Assembly: GCF_001874625.1 (NCBI RefSeq) | Contig: NZ_CP017671.1 | Span: forward strand, 2,852,001 to 2,916,000 | Reading direction: 5' to 3' | From: Providencia rettgeri | GTDB taxonomy: Bacteria > Pseudomonadota > Gammaproteobacteria > Enterobacterales > Enterobacteriaceae | DNA length: 64,000 nt | Shown: positions 1 to 11,123 of the stretch, piece by piece | Numbering within the stretch: position 1 is the first letter of the stretch | Layout: every line of letters begins with the position of its first letter | Made by a program: the position numbers and the translations under genes | Notes under the pieces: model-generated | Databases searched by the model: none | Seen by the model: only the letters and a program-made list of their open reading frames with translations | Told to the model about the DNA's origin: nothing

Positions 1-1542
1 CACTAAACGCGTTGCTTTTTCGGATAACTCATAACGTTGCAATAATTCAATATTACCGATGATCCCATATAGCGGTGTTCTTAATTCATGACTTACCGTT
101 GCTAAGAACATCGATTTTGCATGGTTAGCTTGCTCTGCAGCATCAGCAATATCTTGCAATGATTTCTCCATTTGCACACGGATACTGATATCAATTAAAA
201 CACAAATCGCGACATCTTCATTTTGATAACGAGAATTCACAAAGCTGATCTGTAAATGTGTACCATTTGTTGTCACAACATCAATATAATTACTCGCTTT
301 CTGGCGAATAATTGTCAAAATCCGCTGCTTATCATCATCACTTAATAAGCGAAAATAATCATGAGCTAGCTCATTACTTAGAATATTGCCACCATCCGTT
401 AACCGTAAGATAATGATCCCCACAGGCGCGGAGGCCACAATTTTATGATTAAATTGTTCATGTTCTTCGAGGCGAATAGCGGTATTCGCAGCTGGCTCCA
501 ACATTTTTCTTTCTAACAACCAGATTAGAAAGAAAATAAGCCCACCAGTAAAAATATTAAGTATTACCCCGTAGAAGATAGTATCTTCTAAGCTCGCGAG
601 TATTTGAGATGTTGCTATTGAGAAAATAACCGTTACTTGAGAAGGGGCTAAACGCTTCTTAAAAATTAATTTTGAATAATCAGAATTAAAGCCAAAAAAA
701 GAAGGCTCTGCGATATTCAACAGTGCTGAACTTTTAGGATTCATATCCACCGGTGAATATAAAACAGGTTGGTTATAATTATTCACCATCAATATTTCAA
801 CTGCTTTATTTTTACTTATATTAAATTGATTCAAATTGATTGAGCGTTCTAGACCAATAAAAGCAAGCAACATCTCTTTATGATTAACAGGTTGAATTAG
901 ATAGACTTGGCCGTTATCGGGTTGGGCGCCATGCACAATAGTGAACAAATTACGCTCTTTGCCTCTCAGCCTTAGTCCCTGATAGGTACGTACACTCTCA
1001 TAACTCACTTTTTTCAATATCTCAATATCGGATATTGTAGAACGGATCGGATAATCCACCATACAATAACTTCTTGAACCGACTAAAAATACATGATTTA
1101 AGGCTTGTGGAGCCGCAATACTATCCTTCCAGAAATAATTTAATTGTTCGAAAGCATGTAAATAATTTTCAGCTCTATTCCTAAAATAATCACAATCTGT
1201 ATCGGCGGTTAATTTATAAAAAGAATAGTTTGATGCACTAGGCAAATCCATAAAACTTGTAGATGTAGCCTTTCCATTCCCAGACTCTTGTAATTTAGTT
1301 TTATATTGTTCAGTCATTGACTGAATAGAATTTAAGGTCGCACCGGTTTGTTGAATATAAGCCTGAAGATTCTCATGCCCTGAATAAAATTGCTGACGTA
1401 TGTCAGATTTATACTCATTGAATTGTGAATAAAGAAAAAATAAAGTAATAAAAACGCCCATCCCCCACAACATCAAGCCGAGGATACGAAATAAATCTCG
1501 AGAGAGTCTAAGTGATGTTTTAAACGAGGGTAAATATCTCAA
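1..1542 (-). CDS. rcsC: Sensor histidine kinase RcsC, N-terminal part (cut by window edge)
   Basis: Hybrid sensor kinase of the Rcs envelope-stress phosphorelay (RcsC to RcsD to RcsB), in the inner membrane. The frame is open for 514 codons and leaves the window at base 1. The chosen start is TTG at 1540-1542, because AGGAAGG lies just upstream and the first residues (MRYLPSFKTSLRLSRDLFR) parallel E. coli RcsC. A first membrane helix falls at about residues 18-37, a periplasmic sensor domain follows, and a second helix lies near residue 330. A PAS-like region leads to the H-box SHELRTPLYG with the phospho-accepting His near residue 485. The catalytic ATPase and receiver domains lie outside the window. 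Being upstream of gyrA on the same strand supports the call. Confidence 0.93.
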   Translation of the reverse strand, partial: MRYLPSFKTSLRLSRDLFRILGLMLWGMGVFITLFFLYSQFNEYKSDIRQQFYSGHENLQAYIQQTGATLNSIQSMTEQYKTKLQESGNGKATSTSFMDLPSASNYSFYKLTADTDCDYFRNRAENYLHAFEQLNYFWKDSIAAPQALNHVFLVGSRSYCMVDYPIRSTISDIEILKKVSYESVRTYQGLRLRGKERNLFTIVHGAQPDNGQVYLIQPVNHKEMLLAFIGLERSINLNQFNISKNKAVEILMVNNYNQPVLYSPVDMNPKSSALLNIAEPSFFGFNSDYSKLIFKKRLAPSQVTVIFSIATSQILASLEDTIFYGVILNIFTGGLIFFLIWLLERKMLEPAANTAIRLEEHEQFNHKIVASAPVGIIILRLTDGGNILSNELAHDYFRLLSDDDKQRILTIIRQKASNYIDVVTTNGTHLQISFVNSRYQNEDVAICVLIDISIRVQMEKSLQDIADAAEQANHAKSMFLATVSHELRTPLYGIIGNIELLQRYELSEKATRLV

Positions 1543-1654
1543 GCGCCTTCCTGTATATTCGATACCATGACCGTTAATTATACTCGATCACATGATAAAA
1601 AAGCGATAAACATGAAAAGTAATAAAAACCATGAGAGATATCAATTAGAAAAGT

Positions 1655-1681
1655 AAAACGGGCAGCGTGATCGGCTGCCCG
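1655..1681 (-). terminator. Rho-independent terminator of gyrA
   Basis: CGGGCAGC (1659-1666) and GCTGCCCG (1674-1681) form an 8-bp perfect stem with a 7-nt loop. On the minus strand a U-rich stretch (TTTTACTTTT) follows directly. It lies 22 bp beyond the gyrA stop codon and before rcsC. Confidence 0.85.
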
Positions 1682-1703
1682 TTGAGTAGATTAAACGAAA
1701 TGA

Positions 1704-4319
1704 TTAATCTTGTTCATTGATGTCTGCATCATCCACACCATTTTCCATGGTGTTTTCGTCTACATTTTCATCATCTAAACCTTCATCATCTTCCGTTTCA
1801 GCAACGCGCTGTAAGCCAACAACTTTTTCGTCTTCGGCAGTTCTAATCAGAGTAACACCTTGAGTATTTCGACCAACAATACTGACTTCTGACACTCGAG
1901 TACGAACTAACGTCCCTGCATCAGTGATCATCATGATTTGGTCAGTGTCATCAACTTGAATGGCGCCAACTACATTCCCGTTACGTTCACTCACTTTAAT
2001 GGAGATAACCCCTTGAGTTGCACGTGATTTTGTTGGATATTCTGCTGCTTCAGTACGTTTACCGTAACCATTCTCTGTTACAGTCAGGATATGGCCTTCC
2101 CCTCGAGGAATAATTAAAGAGACAACTTTATCGTTATCCATTAATTTTATACCACGAACACCTGTTGCAGTGCGCCCCATCGGTCTTACTGCATCTTCAG
2201 CAAAGCGAACCACTTTACCTTGCGCAGAGAACAACATGACTTCATTTGAGCCATCGGTCAAATTAACACCAATGAGTTCATCACCTTCATTTAGGTTAAC
2301 CGCAATAATACCTGCGCTTCTTGGACGGCTGAATTCTTGTAAAGGCGTTTTCTTCACCGTACCGCTTGCAGTCGCCATAAACACGTTGTAGCCCTCTTCG
2401 TACTCTCGTACAGGTAAGATAGCTGTAATGCGTTCGTTTTGTTCAAGTGGTAATAAGTTAACGATTGGACGACCACGAGCACCACGGCTGGCCTCTGGTA
2501 ATTGGTAAACCTTCATCCAGTATAAGCGACCACGACTTGAGAAACACAAGATGGTATCGTGCGTATTGGCAACCAAGAGGCGTTCAATAAAGTCTTCGTC
2601 TTTCGTCCGCGCTGCCGATTTACCTTTCCCTCCACGACGCTGTGCTTCGTAATCAGACAGAGGCTGATACTTCACATAACCTTGGTGAGATAACGTAACG
2701 ACCACATCTTCTTGATTGATTAAATCTTCAATATTGATGTCCGCGGTATTCTCGGTAATTTCAGTACGTCGAGGGTCATTATATGTATCACGAATAATTT
2801 CTAATTCTTCGCGAATAACTTCCATCAAACGTTCAGGGCTGCGCAAAATAAATAACAGAGCTTCAATTTGAATTAAAAGTTCACGGTATTCTTCGAGTAA
2901 TTTTTCATGCTCAAGACCCGTTAACTTTTGCAAACGCAAATCAAGAATAGCTTGTGCTTGTTGTTCAGTAAGGAAATATTGACCATCATGAACACCGAAC
3001 TGTTCTTCTAACCATTCTGGACGAGCCGCGTCATCACCTGCACGCTCTAGCATCGCAGCCACATTACCAAGGTCCCAAGACCTTGCTATCAGCCCTGCTT
3101 TGGCTTCTGCTGGCGTTGGTGCCTTACGGATCAGCTCGATAATTGGGTCAATATTCGCTAATGCAATCGCTAACGCTTCAAGTATATGAGCTCTATCGCG
3201 TGCTTTACGCAGTTCAAAAATGGTACGGCGTGTAACAACCTCACGACGATGACGAACGAAAGCAGCAATAATATCTTTTAGATTCAGTATTTTTGGTTGG
3301 CCTTGATGTAAAGCCACCATATTAATGCCAAAAGAAACTTGCAGCTGAGTTAATGAATACAAGTTGTTTAGGACAACCTCACCCACCGCATCACGTTTTA
3401 CCTCAATGACAATACGCATGCCGTCTTTATCTGACTCATCACGTAATGCACTGATACCGTCAACACGTTTGTCTTTGACTAGTTCAGCAATTTTTTCAAT
3501 CAAGCGAGCTTTATTCACTTGATAAGGTATTTCGCTGACAATGATGGTTTCACGGCCACTTTTCTCATCGACTTCGACTTCTGCACTAGCACGGATATAA
3601 ACCTTACCACGCCCTGTACGATAAGCATCGATGATACCACGACGACCGTTGATGATGGCAGCAGTCGGGAAATCTGGGCCCGGTATGTGCTCCATCAAAC
3701 CTTCAATACTGATATCTTCATCTTCTATATAGGCAAGACAACCATTTATAACTTCCCCTAAATTGTGAGGAGGAATATTAGTTGCCATCCCAACAGCAAT
3801 ACCTGACGACCCATTAACTAAAAGGTTAGGGATTTTCGTTGGCATTACTTCAGGAATTTGCTCTGTTCCATCATAGTTTGGAACGAAATCAACGGTTTCT
3901 TTTTCAAGATCAGCCAGTAGCTCATGAGCAATTTTCGCCATACGGATTTCCGTATAACGCATTGCCGCAGCTGAGTCTCCATCAACTGAACCGAAGTTTC
4001 CTTGACCATCCACCAGCATGTAACGCATAGAGAAAGGCTGTGCAAGACGAACGATAGTCTCATAAACAGCGATATCACCATGTGGATGGTATTTACCGAT
4101 GACGTCCCCGACTATACGGGCAGATTTTTTATAGGGTTTATTCCAATCATTTCCCAATACATTCATCGCAAATAGTACTCTGCGGTGTACTGGCTTCAGT
4201 CCATCTCGAACATCCGGAAGTGCACGGCCGACAATAACGGACATTGCATAATCCAAATACGAACTTTTAAGCTCTTCTTCGATATTAACTGGTGTGATTT
4301 CTCTGGCAATCTCGCTCAT
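1704..4319 (-). CDS. gyrA: DNA gyrase subunit A, with Ile at position 83
   Basis: Type IIA topoisomerase subunit that breaks and rejoins DNA; with GyrB it introduces negative supercoils. The product is 871 residues (E. coli 875). An in-frame ATG 96 bp upstream exists, but the family start [17 protein letters not shown] fixes the start at 4319. The active-site Tyr122 is in [10 protein letters not shown], and the GyrA box QRRGGKG marks the C-terminal wrapping domain, which ends in an acidic tail. The quinolone-resistance region reads [12 protein letters not shown]: codon 83 (4071-4073) is ATC, Ile, where susceptible enterobacteria have Ser, and residue 87 is Glu, the normal residue in Proteus relatives. 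Ser83Ile is a known quinolone-resistance change. The gene is monocistronic, divergent from ubiG. Confidence 0.98.
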   Translation of the reverse strand: MSEIAREITPVNIEEELKSSYLDYAMSVIVGRALPDVRDGLKPVHRRVLFAMNVLGNDWNKPYKKSARIVGDVIGKYHPHGDIAVYETIVRLAQPFSMRYMLVDGQGNFGSVDGDSAAAMRYTEIRMAKIAHELLADLEKETVDFVPNYDGTEQIPEVMPTKIPNLLVNGSSGIAVGMATNIPPHNLGEVINGCLAYIEDEDISIEGLMEHIPGPDFPTAAIINGRRGIIDAYRTGRGKVYIRASAEVEVDEKSGRETIIVSEIPYQVNKARLIEKIAELVKDKRVDGISALRDESDKDGMRIVIEVKRDAVGEVVLNNLYSLTQLQVSFGINMVALHQGQPKILNLKDIIAAFVRHRREVVTRRTIFELRKARDRAHILEALAIALANIDPIIELIRKAPTPAEAKAGLIARSWDLGNVAAMLERAGDDAARPEWLEEQFGVHDGQYFLTEQQAQAILDLRLQKLTGLEHEKLLEEYRELLIQIEALLFILRSPERLMEVIREELEIIRDTYNDPRRTEITENTADINIEDLINQEDVVVTLSHQGYVKYQPLSDYEAQRRGGKGKSAARTKDEDFIERLLVANTHDTILCFSSRGRLYWMKVYQLPEASRGARGRPIVNLLPLEQNERITAILPVREYEEGYNVFMATASGTVKKTPLQEFSRPRSAGIIAVNLNEGDELIGVNLTDGSNEVMLFSAQGKVVRFAEDAVRPMGRTATGVRGIKLMDNDKVVSLIIPRGEGHILTVTENGYGKRTEAAEYPTKSRATQGVISIKVSERNGNVVGAIQVDDTDQIMMITDAGTLVRTRVSEVSIVGRNTQGVTLIRTAEDEKVVGLQRVAETEDDEGLDDENVDENTMENGVDDADINEQD

Positions 4320-4609
4320 GGAACCACTGTCCCTCATAACTTCGGATTCAAAGAGTAGAACTATACCACAATTCGCCAATTTAATAAAAATAAGAGACGG
4401 GTATTTGTCTTTCAAGCTATGTATAATAGCGGAAAATTAAGTTTATGTGTCCGAAACTTGAAGGTTCTGCAATGAATAGCTGCGATAACTCAGTTATTGT
4501 CTGCATTTTAACCTTCAATAATAAACGGGCGCCTATCACCTCCCCTATTAAAATCAGGCTATCAATAATAGGTCTATCGGGTAATAGGATCAAAATAGGA
4601 GCTTCTTTA

Positions 4610-5332
4610 ATGAGTGATACCCAAACCCCAGCGTATCTTAATGTCGATAAACAAGAAATTGAAAAATTTGAATCCATCGCGTCCCGCTGGTGGGATTTAG
4701 AAGGCGAGTTCGCCCCTTTACACCGTATTAACCCATTACGTTTAGGGTACATCATGCAACGTGTAGAGGGGATTTTCGGTAAAAAAATTCTTGATGTAGG
4801 CTGTGGTGGCGGCATTTTATCAGAAAGTATGGCGCGTGAAGGTGCGGAGGTTACTGGCCTAGATATGGGCGCGGAACCTTTAATGGTTGCACGTTTGCAT
4901 TCGCTTGAGTCAGGTATTCCTGTTGAATATGTTCAAGAAACGGTTGAACAACATGCGGATAAACACCCTCAAGCCTATGATGTTGTAACTTGCATGGAAA
5001 TGCTAGAGCATGTGCCAGACCCACAATCTGTCGTCAGAGCCTGCGCAAAATTAGTTAAACCAGGTGGCCATGTTATTTTTTCTACTATTAATCGTAATAA
5101 AAAAGCTTGGTTGATGGCAGTTGTTGCTGCAGAGTATGTGATGAAAATGGTCCCCAAAGGGACTCATGATGCGAATAAATTTATTCGCCCATCAGAATTG
5201 ATTAGCTGGGTCGATGGAACACAGTTAAAAGATAAACATATCATAGGGTTGCACTATAACCCTATGACTGATAAATTTTGGCTTGGCCCAAATGTGGATG
5301 TCAATTATATGCTGCACACGATCAGCGAATAG
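4610..5332 (+). CDS. ubiG: Bifunctional ubiquinone O-methyltransferase UbiG
   Basis: SAM-dependent methyltransferase carrying out both O-methylation steps of ubiquinone synthesis, peripherally at the inner membrane. The product is 240 residues, the same as E. coli. The SAM-binding motif DVGCGGG lies near residue 62, followed by [10 protein letters not shown] and the conserved C-terminal GLHYNP and DVNYMLHT. The frame is open a further 55 codons upstream, but the ATG at 4610 has AGGAG eight bases before it and matches the family start, so the longer form is rejected. It is divergent from gyrA and codirectional with nrdA, as in E. coli. Confidence 0.97.
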   Translation: MSDTQTPAYLNVDKQEIEKFESIASRWWDLEGEFAPLHRINPLRLGYIMQRVEGIFGKKILDVGCGGGILSESMAREGAEVTGLDMGAEPLMVARLHSLESGIPVEYVQETVEQHADKHPQAYDVVTCMEMLEHVPDPQSVVRACAKLVKPGGHVIFSTINRNKKAWLMAVVAAEYVMKMVPKGTHDANKFIRPSELISWVDGTQLKDKHIIGLHYNPMTDKFWLGPNVDVNYMLHTISE

Positions 5333-5418
5333 TCTGTTAGTCGCGAAAAGAATAAATCGCAAGCAGTACGTTTAAGAAAGCAGCAAACGATCGCAATTTA
5401 CAAAATTTATTTTAGTCC

Positions 5419-5475
5419 TCATGTCGGAAGCTTTTTTTTTATTAGTTCCTTTTACCATGCAGCTTACCGACATGA
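5419..5475 (+). other. Long imperfect hairpin between ubiG and nrdA
   Basis: TCATGTCGGAAGCT (5419-5432) is complementary to AGCTT-A-CCGACATGA (5461-5475), giving a 14-bp stem with a single bulged A and a 28-nt loop containing a run of T. It lies about 90 bp past the ubiG stop. It may terminate or process the ubiG transcript; the T-run sits inside the loop, so it is not a standard terminator. Function is not known. Confidence 0.5.
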
Positions 5476-5484
5476 TCTATTTTC

Positions 5485-5505
5485 TTATCCAACCAGTTAT
5501 CCACA
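5485..5505 (+). promoter_or_regulatory. Two DnaA boxes upstream of nrdA
   Basis: TTATCCACA (5497-5505) is a perfect DnaA box, and TTATCCAAC (5485-5493) is a 7/9 match in the same orientation, 12 bp upstream. E. coli nrdAB is likewise controlled by DnaA at tandem boxes, linking dNTP supply to replication initiation. The sites are seen in the sequence; their regulatory role is inferred from E. coli. Confidence 0.7.
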
Positions 5506-5543
5506 AGAACCCCGCAATTTGTTCACTTGATAAAATCGCATAT

Positions 5544-5591
5544 TAACATTATCTTGTTATGGTATTCTCAACAAACTACTACATATAGTAG
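5544..5591 (+). promoter_or_regulatory. Pair of candidate NrdR boxes upstream of nrdA
   Basis: Two 16-bp near-palindromes, TAACATTATCTTGTTA (5544-5559) and CTACTACATATAGTAG (5576-5591), start 32 bp apart, about three helical turns. This is the tandem arrangement expected for NrdR, the ATP/dATP-sensing repressor of ribonucleotide reductase genes. The first shares about 10 of 16 positions with the consensus as I recall it. They lie 100-147 bp before the nrdA start codon. Confidence 0.6.
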
Positions 5592-5690
5592 TAAAGCAAA
5601 ACATAACACAACTAGTCTCATGGCATTTAACCATGGGCTTTTTTATGTTTGCATTACACTATTTGTTGTTCAACCAAGGTGCATTTGCTC

Positions 5691-7982
5691 ATGAACCAGA
5701 GTCTGTTAGTCACAAAACGTGATGGACATAAAGAACGCATTAATCTCGATAAAATCCACAAGGTAATAACCTGGGCTGCTGAAGGCCTCAGTAACGTATC
5801 TGTTTCTCAGGTGGAGTTACGTTCACAGATTCAGTTTTATGATGGGATCAGAACTTCTGATATTCACGAAACGATGATCAAAGCAGCAGCCGATTTGATT
5901 ACTGGTGAAACACCAGATTACCAATATCTTGCCGCTCGTCTTGCGATATTTAACCTACGCAAGAAAGCCTATGGCCAATTTGAGCCACCAGCACTGTATG
6001 CACATGTAAAACACCTCGTTGAAATGGGGAAATATGATAAGCATTTGCTGGAAGACTACTCCGAAGCAGAGTTCGAGCAAATGGATAGTTTTATTGACCA
6101 TTGGCGTGATATGAATTTTTCCTATGCTGCGGTTAAACAGCTCGAAGGCAAATATTTAGTACAAAACCGCGTAACTGGTGAAATATACGAAAGTGCGCAA
6201 TTTTTATATATATTAGTCGCGGCTTGTCTATTTTCACATTACCCAAAAGAAACACGTCTTGATTACATTCGCCGTTTCTACGATGCCGTATCTACCTTCA
6301 AAATTTCACTACCTACGCCAATTATGGCTGGGGTACGTACACCTACGCGTCAATTTAGTTCTTGTGTTCTAATTGAATGTGGAGACAGCCTTGATTCTAT
6401 CAACGCCACATCAAGTGCCATTGTCAAATATGTTTCACAACGTGCAGGAATTGGTGTAAATGCAGGGCGTATCCGTGCATTAGGTAGCCCTATTCGTGGT
6501 GGTGAAGCATTCCATACTGGCTGTATACCATTTTATAAGCACTTCCAAACAGCGGTTAAATCTTGTTCTCAAGGTGGCGTCCGCGGTGGTGCAGCAACAT
6601 TATTCTACCCAATCTGGCACTTAGAAGTTGAAAGCTTATTGGTTCTAAAAAATAACCGTGGTGTTGAAGGTAACCGTGTTCGTCATATGGACTACGGCGT
6701 TCAGTTAAATAAATTGATGTACGAACGCTTGATTAAAAACCAAGATATCACGTTGTTCAGCCCATCTGATGTGCCGGGTCTTTATGACGCTTTCTTTGCC
6801 GATCAAGAAGAATTCGAACGCTTGTATGTGAAATATGAACAAGATGAAAATATTCGCAAGACCGCCGTAAAAGCCGTTGAGCTATTTTCATTAATGATGC
6901 AAGAGCGTGCATCTACTGGTCGTATTTATATTCAAAACGTTGACCACTGTAATACACATAGCCCATTTGACCCACAAGTTGCACCCGTTCGTCAATCGAA
7001 CCTGTGTTTAGAAATTGCATTACCGACAAAACCATTAAATAACATTAATGATGAAAATGGTGAAATCGCGCTATGTACACTTTCTGCTTTCAACTTAGGT
7101 GCAATTGAAAGCCTTGATGAGTTAGAAGAATTAGCCACGTTAGCTGTCCGTGCGTTAGATGCCCTACTCGATTATCAAGATTACCCAATTATTGCAGCGA
7201 AGCAAGGGTCTATGGGCCGTCGTACCTTAGGTATTGGCGTGATCAACTATGCTTATTATTTGGCAAAACATGGTGTTCGTTACTCCGATGGCAGTGCAAA
7301 TAATCTAACGCATAAAACCTTTGAAGCAATTCAATATTACCTGTTGAAAGCCTCAAATGAACTAGCAAAAGAGCAAGGCGCTTGCCCATGGTTCAATGAA
7401 ACCACTTATGCACAAGGTGTGTTACCGATCGATACTTATAAAAAAGAACTCGATAAGTTAACTAATGAGCCTTTACATTATGATTGGGAAGCACTTCGCC
7501 AAGACATTAAACAACATGGTCTGCGTAACTCTACATTATCTGCTTTGATGCCTTCTGAAACATCATCCCAGATTTCAAACGCAACCAATGGTATTGAGCC
7601 GCCACGTGGTTACATCAGTATTAAAGCATCTAAAGATGGCATCTTACGTCAGGTCGTCCCTGATTACGAAAATCTTAAAAGTGCTTATGAACTGTTATGG
7701 CAAATGCCTTCAAATAGCGGTTATTTACAACTCGTTGGTATCATGCAGAAATTTATCGACCAGTCGATATCTGCAAACACAAACTATGACCCAACTCGTT
7801 TCGAGAGCGGTAAAGTACCAATGAACCAATTGCTAAAAGATTTATTGCTCGCCTATAAGTTTGGTGTGAAAACACTTTACTATCACAACACCCGCGATGG
7901 CGCGGAAGATGTGCAAGGTGATCTGGAAGAAGTTGTTGAGTCAGCAGATTCCGATTGCGAAGGCGGCGCGTGTAAAATTTAA
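5691..7982 (+). CDS. nrdA: Class Ia ribonucleoside-diphosphate reductase alpha subunit
   Basis: Large catalytic subunit of aerobic ribonucleotide reductase, reducing NDPs to dNDPs in the cytoplasm. The product is 763 residues (E. coli 761). The N-terminal ATP-cone ([19 protein letters not shown]) provides allosteric activity control. Active-site features include [21 protein letters not shown] and the radical-path tyrosines near [12 protein letters not shown]. The C-terminal redox pair is in CEGGACKI. The ATG at 5691 is chosen by identity with the E. coli N-terminus; an ATG-less upstream extension is not conserved. It is first in nrdA-nrdB-yfaE, with DnaA and NrdR sites upstream. Confidence 0.98.
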   Translation: MNQSLLVTKRDGHKERINLDKIHKVITWAAEGLSNVSVSQVELRSQIQFYDGIRTSDIHETMIKAAADLITGETPDYQYLAARLAIFNLRKKAYGQFEPPALYAHVKHLVEMGKYDKHLLEDYSEAEFEQMDSFIDHWRDMNFSYAAVKQLEGKYLVQNRVTGEIYESAQFLYILVAACLFSHYPKETRLDYIRRFYDAVSTFKISLPTPIMAGVRTPTRQFSSCVLIECGDSLDSINATSSAIVKYVSQRAGIGVNAGRIRALGSPIRGGEAFHTGCIPFYKHFQTAVKSCSQGGVRGGAATLFYPIWHLEVESLLVLKNNRGVEGNRVRHMDYGVQLNKLMYERLIKNQDITLFSPSDVPGLYDAFFADQEEFERLYVKYEQDENIRKTAVKAVELFSLMMQERASTGRIYIQNVDHCNTHSPFDPQVAPVRQSNLCLEIALPTKPLNNINDENGEIALCTLSAFNLGAIESLDELEELATLAVRALDALLDYQDYPIIAAKQGSMGRRTLGIGVINYAYYLAKHGVRYSDGSANNLTHKTFEAIQYYLLKASNELAKEQGACPWFNETTYAQGVLPIDTYKKELDKLTNEPLHYDWEALRQDIKQHGLRNSTLSALMPSETSSQISNATNGIEPPRGYISIKASKDGILRQVVPDYENLKSAYELLWQMPSNSGYLQLVGIMQKFIDQSISANTNYDPTRFESGKVPMNQLLKDLLLAYKFGVKTLYYHNTRDGAEDVQGDLEEVVESADSDCEGGACKI

Positions 7983-7993
7983 TAGGAATGGTT

Positions 7994-9130
7994 ATGTCAC
8001 ATACATATACAACGTTTTCACAGAAGAAAAATGACCAAATGCTGGAACCGATGTTTTTCGGCCAGCCGGTTAACGTGGCACGCTATGATCAGCAAAAATA
8101 CCCTATTTTTGAAAAACTGATTGAAAAACAACTGTCATTTTTCTGGCGACCAGAAGAAGTTGACGTGTCGCGCGACCGCATTGACTATAATGCATTGCCA
8201 GAACACGAAAAGCATATTTTCATCAGTAATCTGAAATACCAAACGCTGCTTGACTCTATTCAGGGTCGCAGCCCAAATGTGGCTCTGTTGCCATTAATTT
8301 CAATTCCTGAGTTAGAGACTTGGGTAGAAACGTGGGCATTTTCTGAAACTATTCACTCACGTTCTTATACGCATATTATTCGTAATATCGTAAATGACCC
8401 TGCCATCATTTTTGATGATATTGTTGAAAATGAAGAAATTTTAAAGCGTGCAAAAGACATTTCTGGTTTTTATGATGACCTAATCGAAATGACTAACTAC
8501 TACCATATGTTTGGTGAAGGCACTCATAATTGTAATGGCAAGCAAGTCACCGTTTCTCTACGCCAACTTAAAAAGCAACTTTACCTGTGCTTAATGAGTG
8601 TCAATGCCCTAGAAGCCATCCGTTTTTATGTTAGTTTTGCTTGTTCATTTGCTTTTGCTGAGCGTGAACTGATGGAAGGGAATGCAAAAATCATCAAGCT
8701 AATTGCGCGTGATGAAGCGTTGCACCTAACCGGTACTCAACACATGCTTAACCTATTGCGTTCAGGTCAAGATGACCCTGAAATGGCAGAAATTGCAGCG
8801 GAATGTGAACAAGAATGCTACGACTTGTTCGTACAAGCAGCGGAACAAGAAAAAGAGTGGGCTGATTACCTATTTAGTGAAGGTTCAATGATTGGTTTAA
8901 ATAAAGATATTTTATGCCAATACGTTGAATACATTACTAATATCCGTATGCAAGCAGTAGGTTTGAAATTACCTTTCGAAGGGCGCTCCAACCCGATACC
9001 ATGGATTAACGCATGGTTAGTTTCAGATAACGTACAGGTCGCACCTCAAGAAGTTGAAGTTAGTTCTTACCTAGTTGGTCAAATTGACTCTCAAGTCGAT
9101 ACCGACGACCTGAGCGACTTCGAACTGTAA
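7994..9130 (+). CDS. nrdB: Class Ia ribonucleoside-diphosphate reductase beta subunit
   Basis: Small subunit carrying the di-iron/tyrosyl radical cofactor that starts catalysis in NrdA. The product is 378 residues (E. coli 376). Iron ligands and the radical region are seen in [20 protein letters not shown] and [15 protein letters not shown]; the C-terminal tail [10 protein letters not shown] is the NrdA-docking peptide. Of two in-frame ATGs, the one at 7994 has AGGA with six bases of spacing, whereas the one at 7988 directly abuts the ribosome site, so 7994 is preferred. It starts 11 bp after the nrdA stop. Confidence 0.98.
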   Translation: MSHTYTTFSQKKNDQMLEPMFFGQPVNVARYDQQKYPIFEKLIEKQLSFFWRPEEVDVSRDRIDYNALPEHEKHIFISNLKYQTLLDSIQGRSPNVALLPLISIPELETWVETWAFSETIHSRSYTHIIRNIVNDPAIIFDDIVENEEILKRAKDISGFYDDLIEMTNYYHMFGEGTHNCNGKQVTVSLRQLKKQLYLCLMSVNALEAIRFYVSFACSFAFAERELMEGNAKIIKLIARDEALHLTGTQHMLNLLRSGQDDPEMAEIAAECEQECYDLFVQAAEQEKEWADYLFSEGSMIGLNKDILCQYVEYITNIRMQAVGLKLPFEGRSNPIPWINAWLVSDNVQVAPQEVEVSSYLVGQIDSQVDTDDLSDFEL

Positions 9131-9132
9131 TT

Positions 9133-9396
9133 ATGGCTAGCCATAAAATCACCCTGCGATTAACGCAGGGTGTTCAAGTCCCCTTCCATACTGAAATCCA
9201 TTCGTGTTTATTGGAAGCTCTCGAAGATAGTCGTGTTCCTGTCGAATATCAATGCCGTGAAGGCTACTGTGGTTCATGTCGTGTGATGTTATTACGTGGA
9301 AAAGTCGGCTATAAGCGTAAACCTTTGGCATTTGTTCAAGAAGGTGAAATATTACCTTGTTGTTGCCACCCGCTTTCTGACATTGAAATTGGTTGA
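9133..9396 (+). CDS. yfaE: 2Fe-2S ferredoxin-like protein YfaE
   Basis: Small ferredoxin that maintains the di-iron/tyrosyl radical cofactor of NrdB. The product is 87 residues. The plant-type ferredoxin pattern is clear: Cys41, Cys46 and Cys49 in CREGYCGSC, with the fourth ligand among Cys76-78 in LPCCCHP. The ATG follows the nrdB stop by 2 bp, so translation is probably coupled. It is the last gene of the operon, ended by a strong hairpin. Confidence 0.95.
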   Translation: MASHKITLRLTQGVQVPFHTEIHSCLLEALEDSRVPVEYQCREGYCGSCRVMLLRGKVGYKRKPLAFVQEGEILPCCCHPLSDIEIG

Positions 9397-9412
9397 TAGT
9401 TTAATATCGTTA

Positions 9413-9451
9413 GCGATTGCATGGTAATTGACTTTCCATGCAATCGCTTTT
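9413..9451 (+). terminator. Terminator of nrdA-nrdB-yfaE
   Basis: GCGATTGCATGG (9413-9424) and CCATGCAATCGC (9436-9447) form a perfect 12-bp stem with an 11-nt loop, followed by TTTT. It separates the nrd operon from the convergent dcuB. Confidence 0.9.
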
Positions 9452-9474
9452 CATCTTATGAGATTGCTATCGGT

Positions 9475-10815
9475 TTATAGGTAACCATATAAAGCGGCAA
9501 ATACCCAGCCAAATACGCAAGAGACGCCCACCCCAATTAACCCCGGCAAGATAAAACTGTGGTTGATAACAAATTTACCGATACGTGTTGTTCCTGAGCG
9601 GTCAAATTGAATCGCTGCAAGGTCACTAGGATAAGTTGGTAAAATATAATAACCATAACAAGCTGGCGCAGAAGCAATAATATAAGCAGGGTCAACACCA
9701 ATTCCTAATGCGATAGGCACAACCGCTGCCAATGCCGCTGCTTGTGAATTAACGAATTTAGACACCAATAGTAAAATAACCGCATATGCCCATGGGAAAT
9801 CCTTAACTAAAGAACCAAGTGTTCCTTTGATCTCATCCATGTGTGCACCAAACATGGTTTCAGCCATCCATGCGATACCATATACCGCGACAATAGCAAT
9901 CATCCCTGAGCGGAAAACTTCATTCTTCGATATTTGCCCTGGATTAGTTTTACAGATGATAATAATTAGCGCTCCTGCCAATAACATAAACATCTGGATC
10001 ACTAATACCATAGAAAGTGGTTTACCATTCACTAGTGGTCTTAATTCAGAAAAAGCGCCTAATAATGCAACGACTGCAATAGATGCTAGGAAAATCCACA
10101 TCGCTACCCAATTAATTTTAGGCAGTTTTTTATCCAGTAATGTCACACTGTCACCATATACATAATCATGGTTTTCAGGGACAGAAATAAACTCTTGGAA
10201 TACGAGGTCTTTATCAAGATCTTTCCCCCTAAACCAACTAAAGATACCAATAGCTAAAATACCTAATAATGTTGATGGGATAGTAATGGCCAATAAATCT
10301 AGAAATTCAAGAGATTGCCCGTTTATCGTCACCCCATTTAACATTGCAACGAGTGAAACAACAGCCACTGATACAGGGCTAGCTATAATCCCCATTTGTG
10401 CACCAATACTACTTGCAGCCATTGGTCTTTCTGGACGAATATTGTTTTTAATCGCTGCATCATAAATGATAGGTAAAATAGTATAAACAACATGCCCTGT
10501 ACCACACAAAATGGTTAAAATGCATGTCACAAATGGTGCCACAATAGAGATGTATTTAGGGTTTTTCCGTAGTAATCGTTCTGCAATTTGCAGCATGACA
10601 TCTAAACCGCCTGATGCTTGTAACGTTGCTGATGCGGCAACAACAGCAATGATAACAAGCATAACATCAACAGGCGGTTTTCCTGGCGGTAAGCCAAACC
10701 CAAAAACTAAAATTACGAGACCAACACCACCCAAAAGCCCTAACGCCATCCCACCTTTTTTTGCTCCGTAAAACAAGCAAACAAGGATAATGGCAAGTTG
10801 TATCATGAAGTCCAT
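9475..10815 (-). CDS. dcuB: Anaerobic C4-dicarboxylate antiporter DcuB
   Basis: Inner-membrane exchanger that takes up fumarate, malate or aspartate and exports succinate during fumarate respiration. The product is 446 residues, the same as E. coli DcuB, and near-identical stretches such as [34 protein letters not shown] and [12 protein letters not shown] are present. It is hydrophobic throughout. In E. coli dcuB is linked to fumB; here it stands alone between the nrd terminator and divergent tyrP. The AT-rich upstream region contains an inverted repeat that may be an operator. Confidence 0.96.
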   Translation of the reverse strand: MDFMIQLAIILVCLFYGAKKGGMALGLLGGVGLVILVFGFGLPPGKPPVDVMLVIIAVVAASATLQASGGLDVMLQIAERLLRKNPKYISIVAPFVTCILTILCGTGHVVYTILPIIYDAAIKNNIRPERPMAASSIGAQMGIIASPVSVAVVSLVAMLNGVTINGQSLEFLDLLAITIPSTLLGILAIGIFSWFRGKDLDKDLVFQEFISVPENHDYVYGDSVTLLDKKLPKINWVAMWIFLASIAVVALLGAFSELRPLVNGKPLSMVLVIQMFMLLAGALIIIICKTNPGQISKNEVFRSGMIAIVAVYGIAWMAETMFGAHMDEIKGTLGSLVKDFPWAYAVILLLVSKFVNSQAAALAAVVPIALGIGVDPAYIIASAPACYGYYILPTYPSDLAAIQFDRSGTTRIGKFVINHSFILPGLIGVGVSCVFGWVFAALYGYL

Positions 10816-10868
10816 AGTTTCATCCTTTATAGATATGTCTGCCTATATTATCCGGATGATTTATATTC

Positions 10869-10906
10869 ATTAATTTGATTTATGATAATTTCAAAATCAA
10901 TTTAAT
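10869..10906. promoter_or_regulatory. Inverted repeat upstream of dcuB
   Basis: ATTAATTTGATTT (10869-10881) mirrors AAAATCAATTTAAT (10893-10906) around an 11-nt centre, 54-91 bp upstream of the dcuB start. The TTGAT cores recall FNR half-sites but the spacing is too wide for one FNR site. It may bind a dimeric regulator. Confidence 0.35.
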
Positions 10907-11123
10907 TTTATTTTTTATGCTTTTGTTATAGCCCCATCACACAATTCACCTTAAGTAACTGCCATACTGCCCAGTTAATTAGTCTATATAGAAAAATCAA
11001 TTAATTACCCTCTATTTTTTAACATATGCCTCCTCTTTGAATTTACGTTTATCTCTCATTATTTTTTCATTTAATTAACCTGTATTTATTTAGCCATTCT
11101 TTTAGTCTCAACTAAATTTAAGG

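Noticed and set aside
4059-4061. Second gyrase resistance mutation at position 87 (Glu instead of Asp)
   Set aside because: Glu87 is the usual residue in Proteus and relatives, so it is not evidence of a mutation.
4320-4415. N-terminal extension of GyrA by 32 residues
   Set aside because: The extension is not part of the GyrA family, and the conserved start [12 protein letters not shown] lies at 4319.
4417-4815. Minus-strand frame opposite the start of ubiG
   Set aside because: It is an antisense shadow of ubiG and its upstream region, without a ribosome site.
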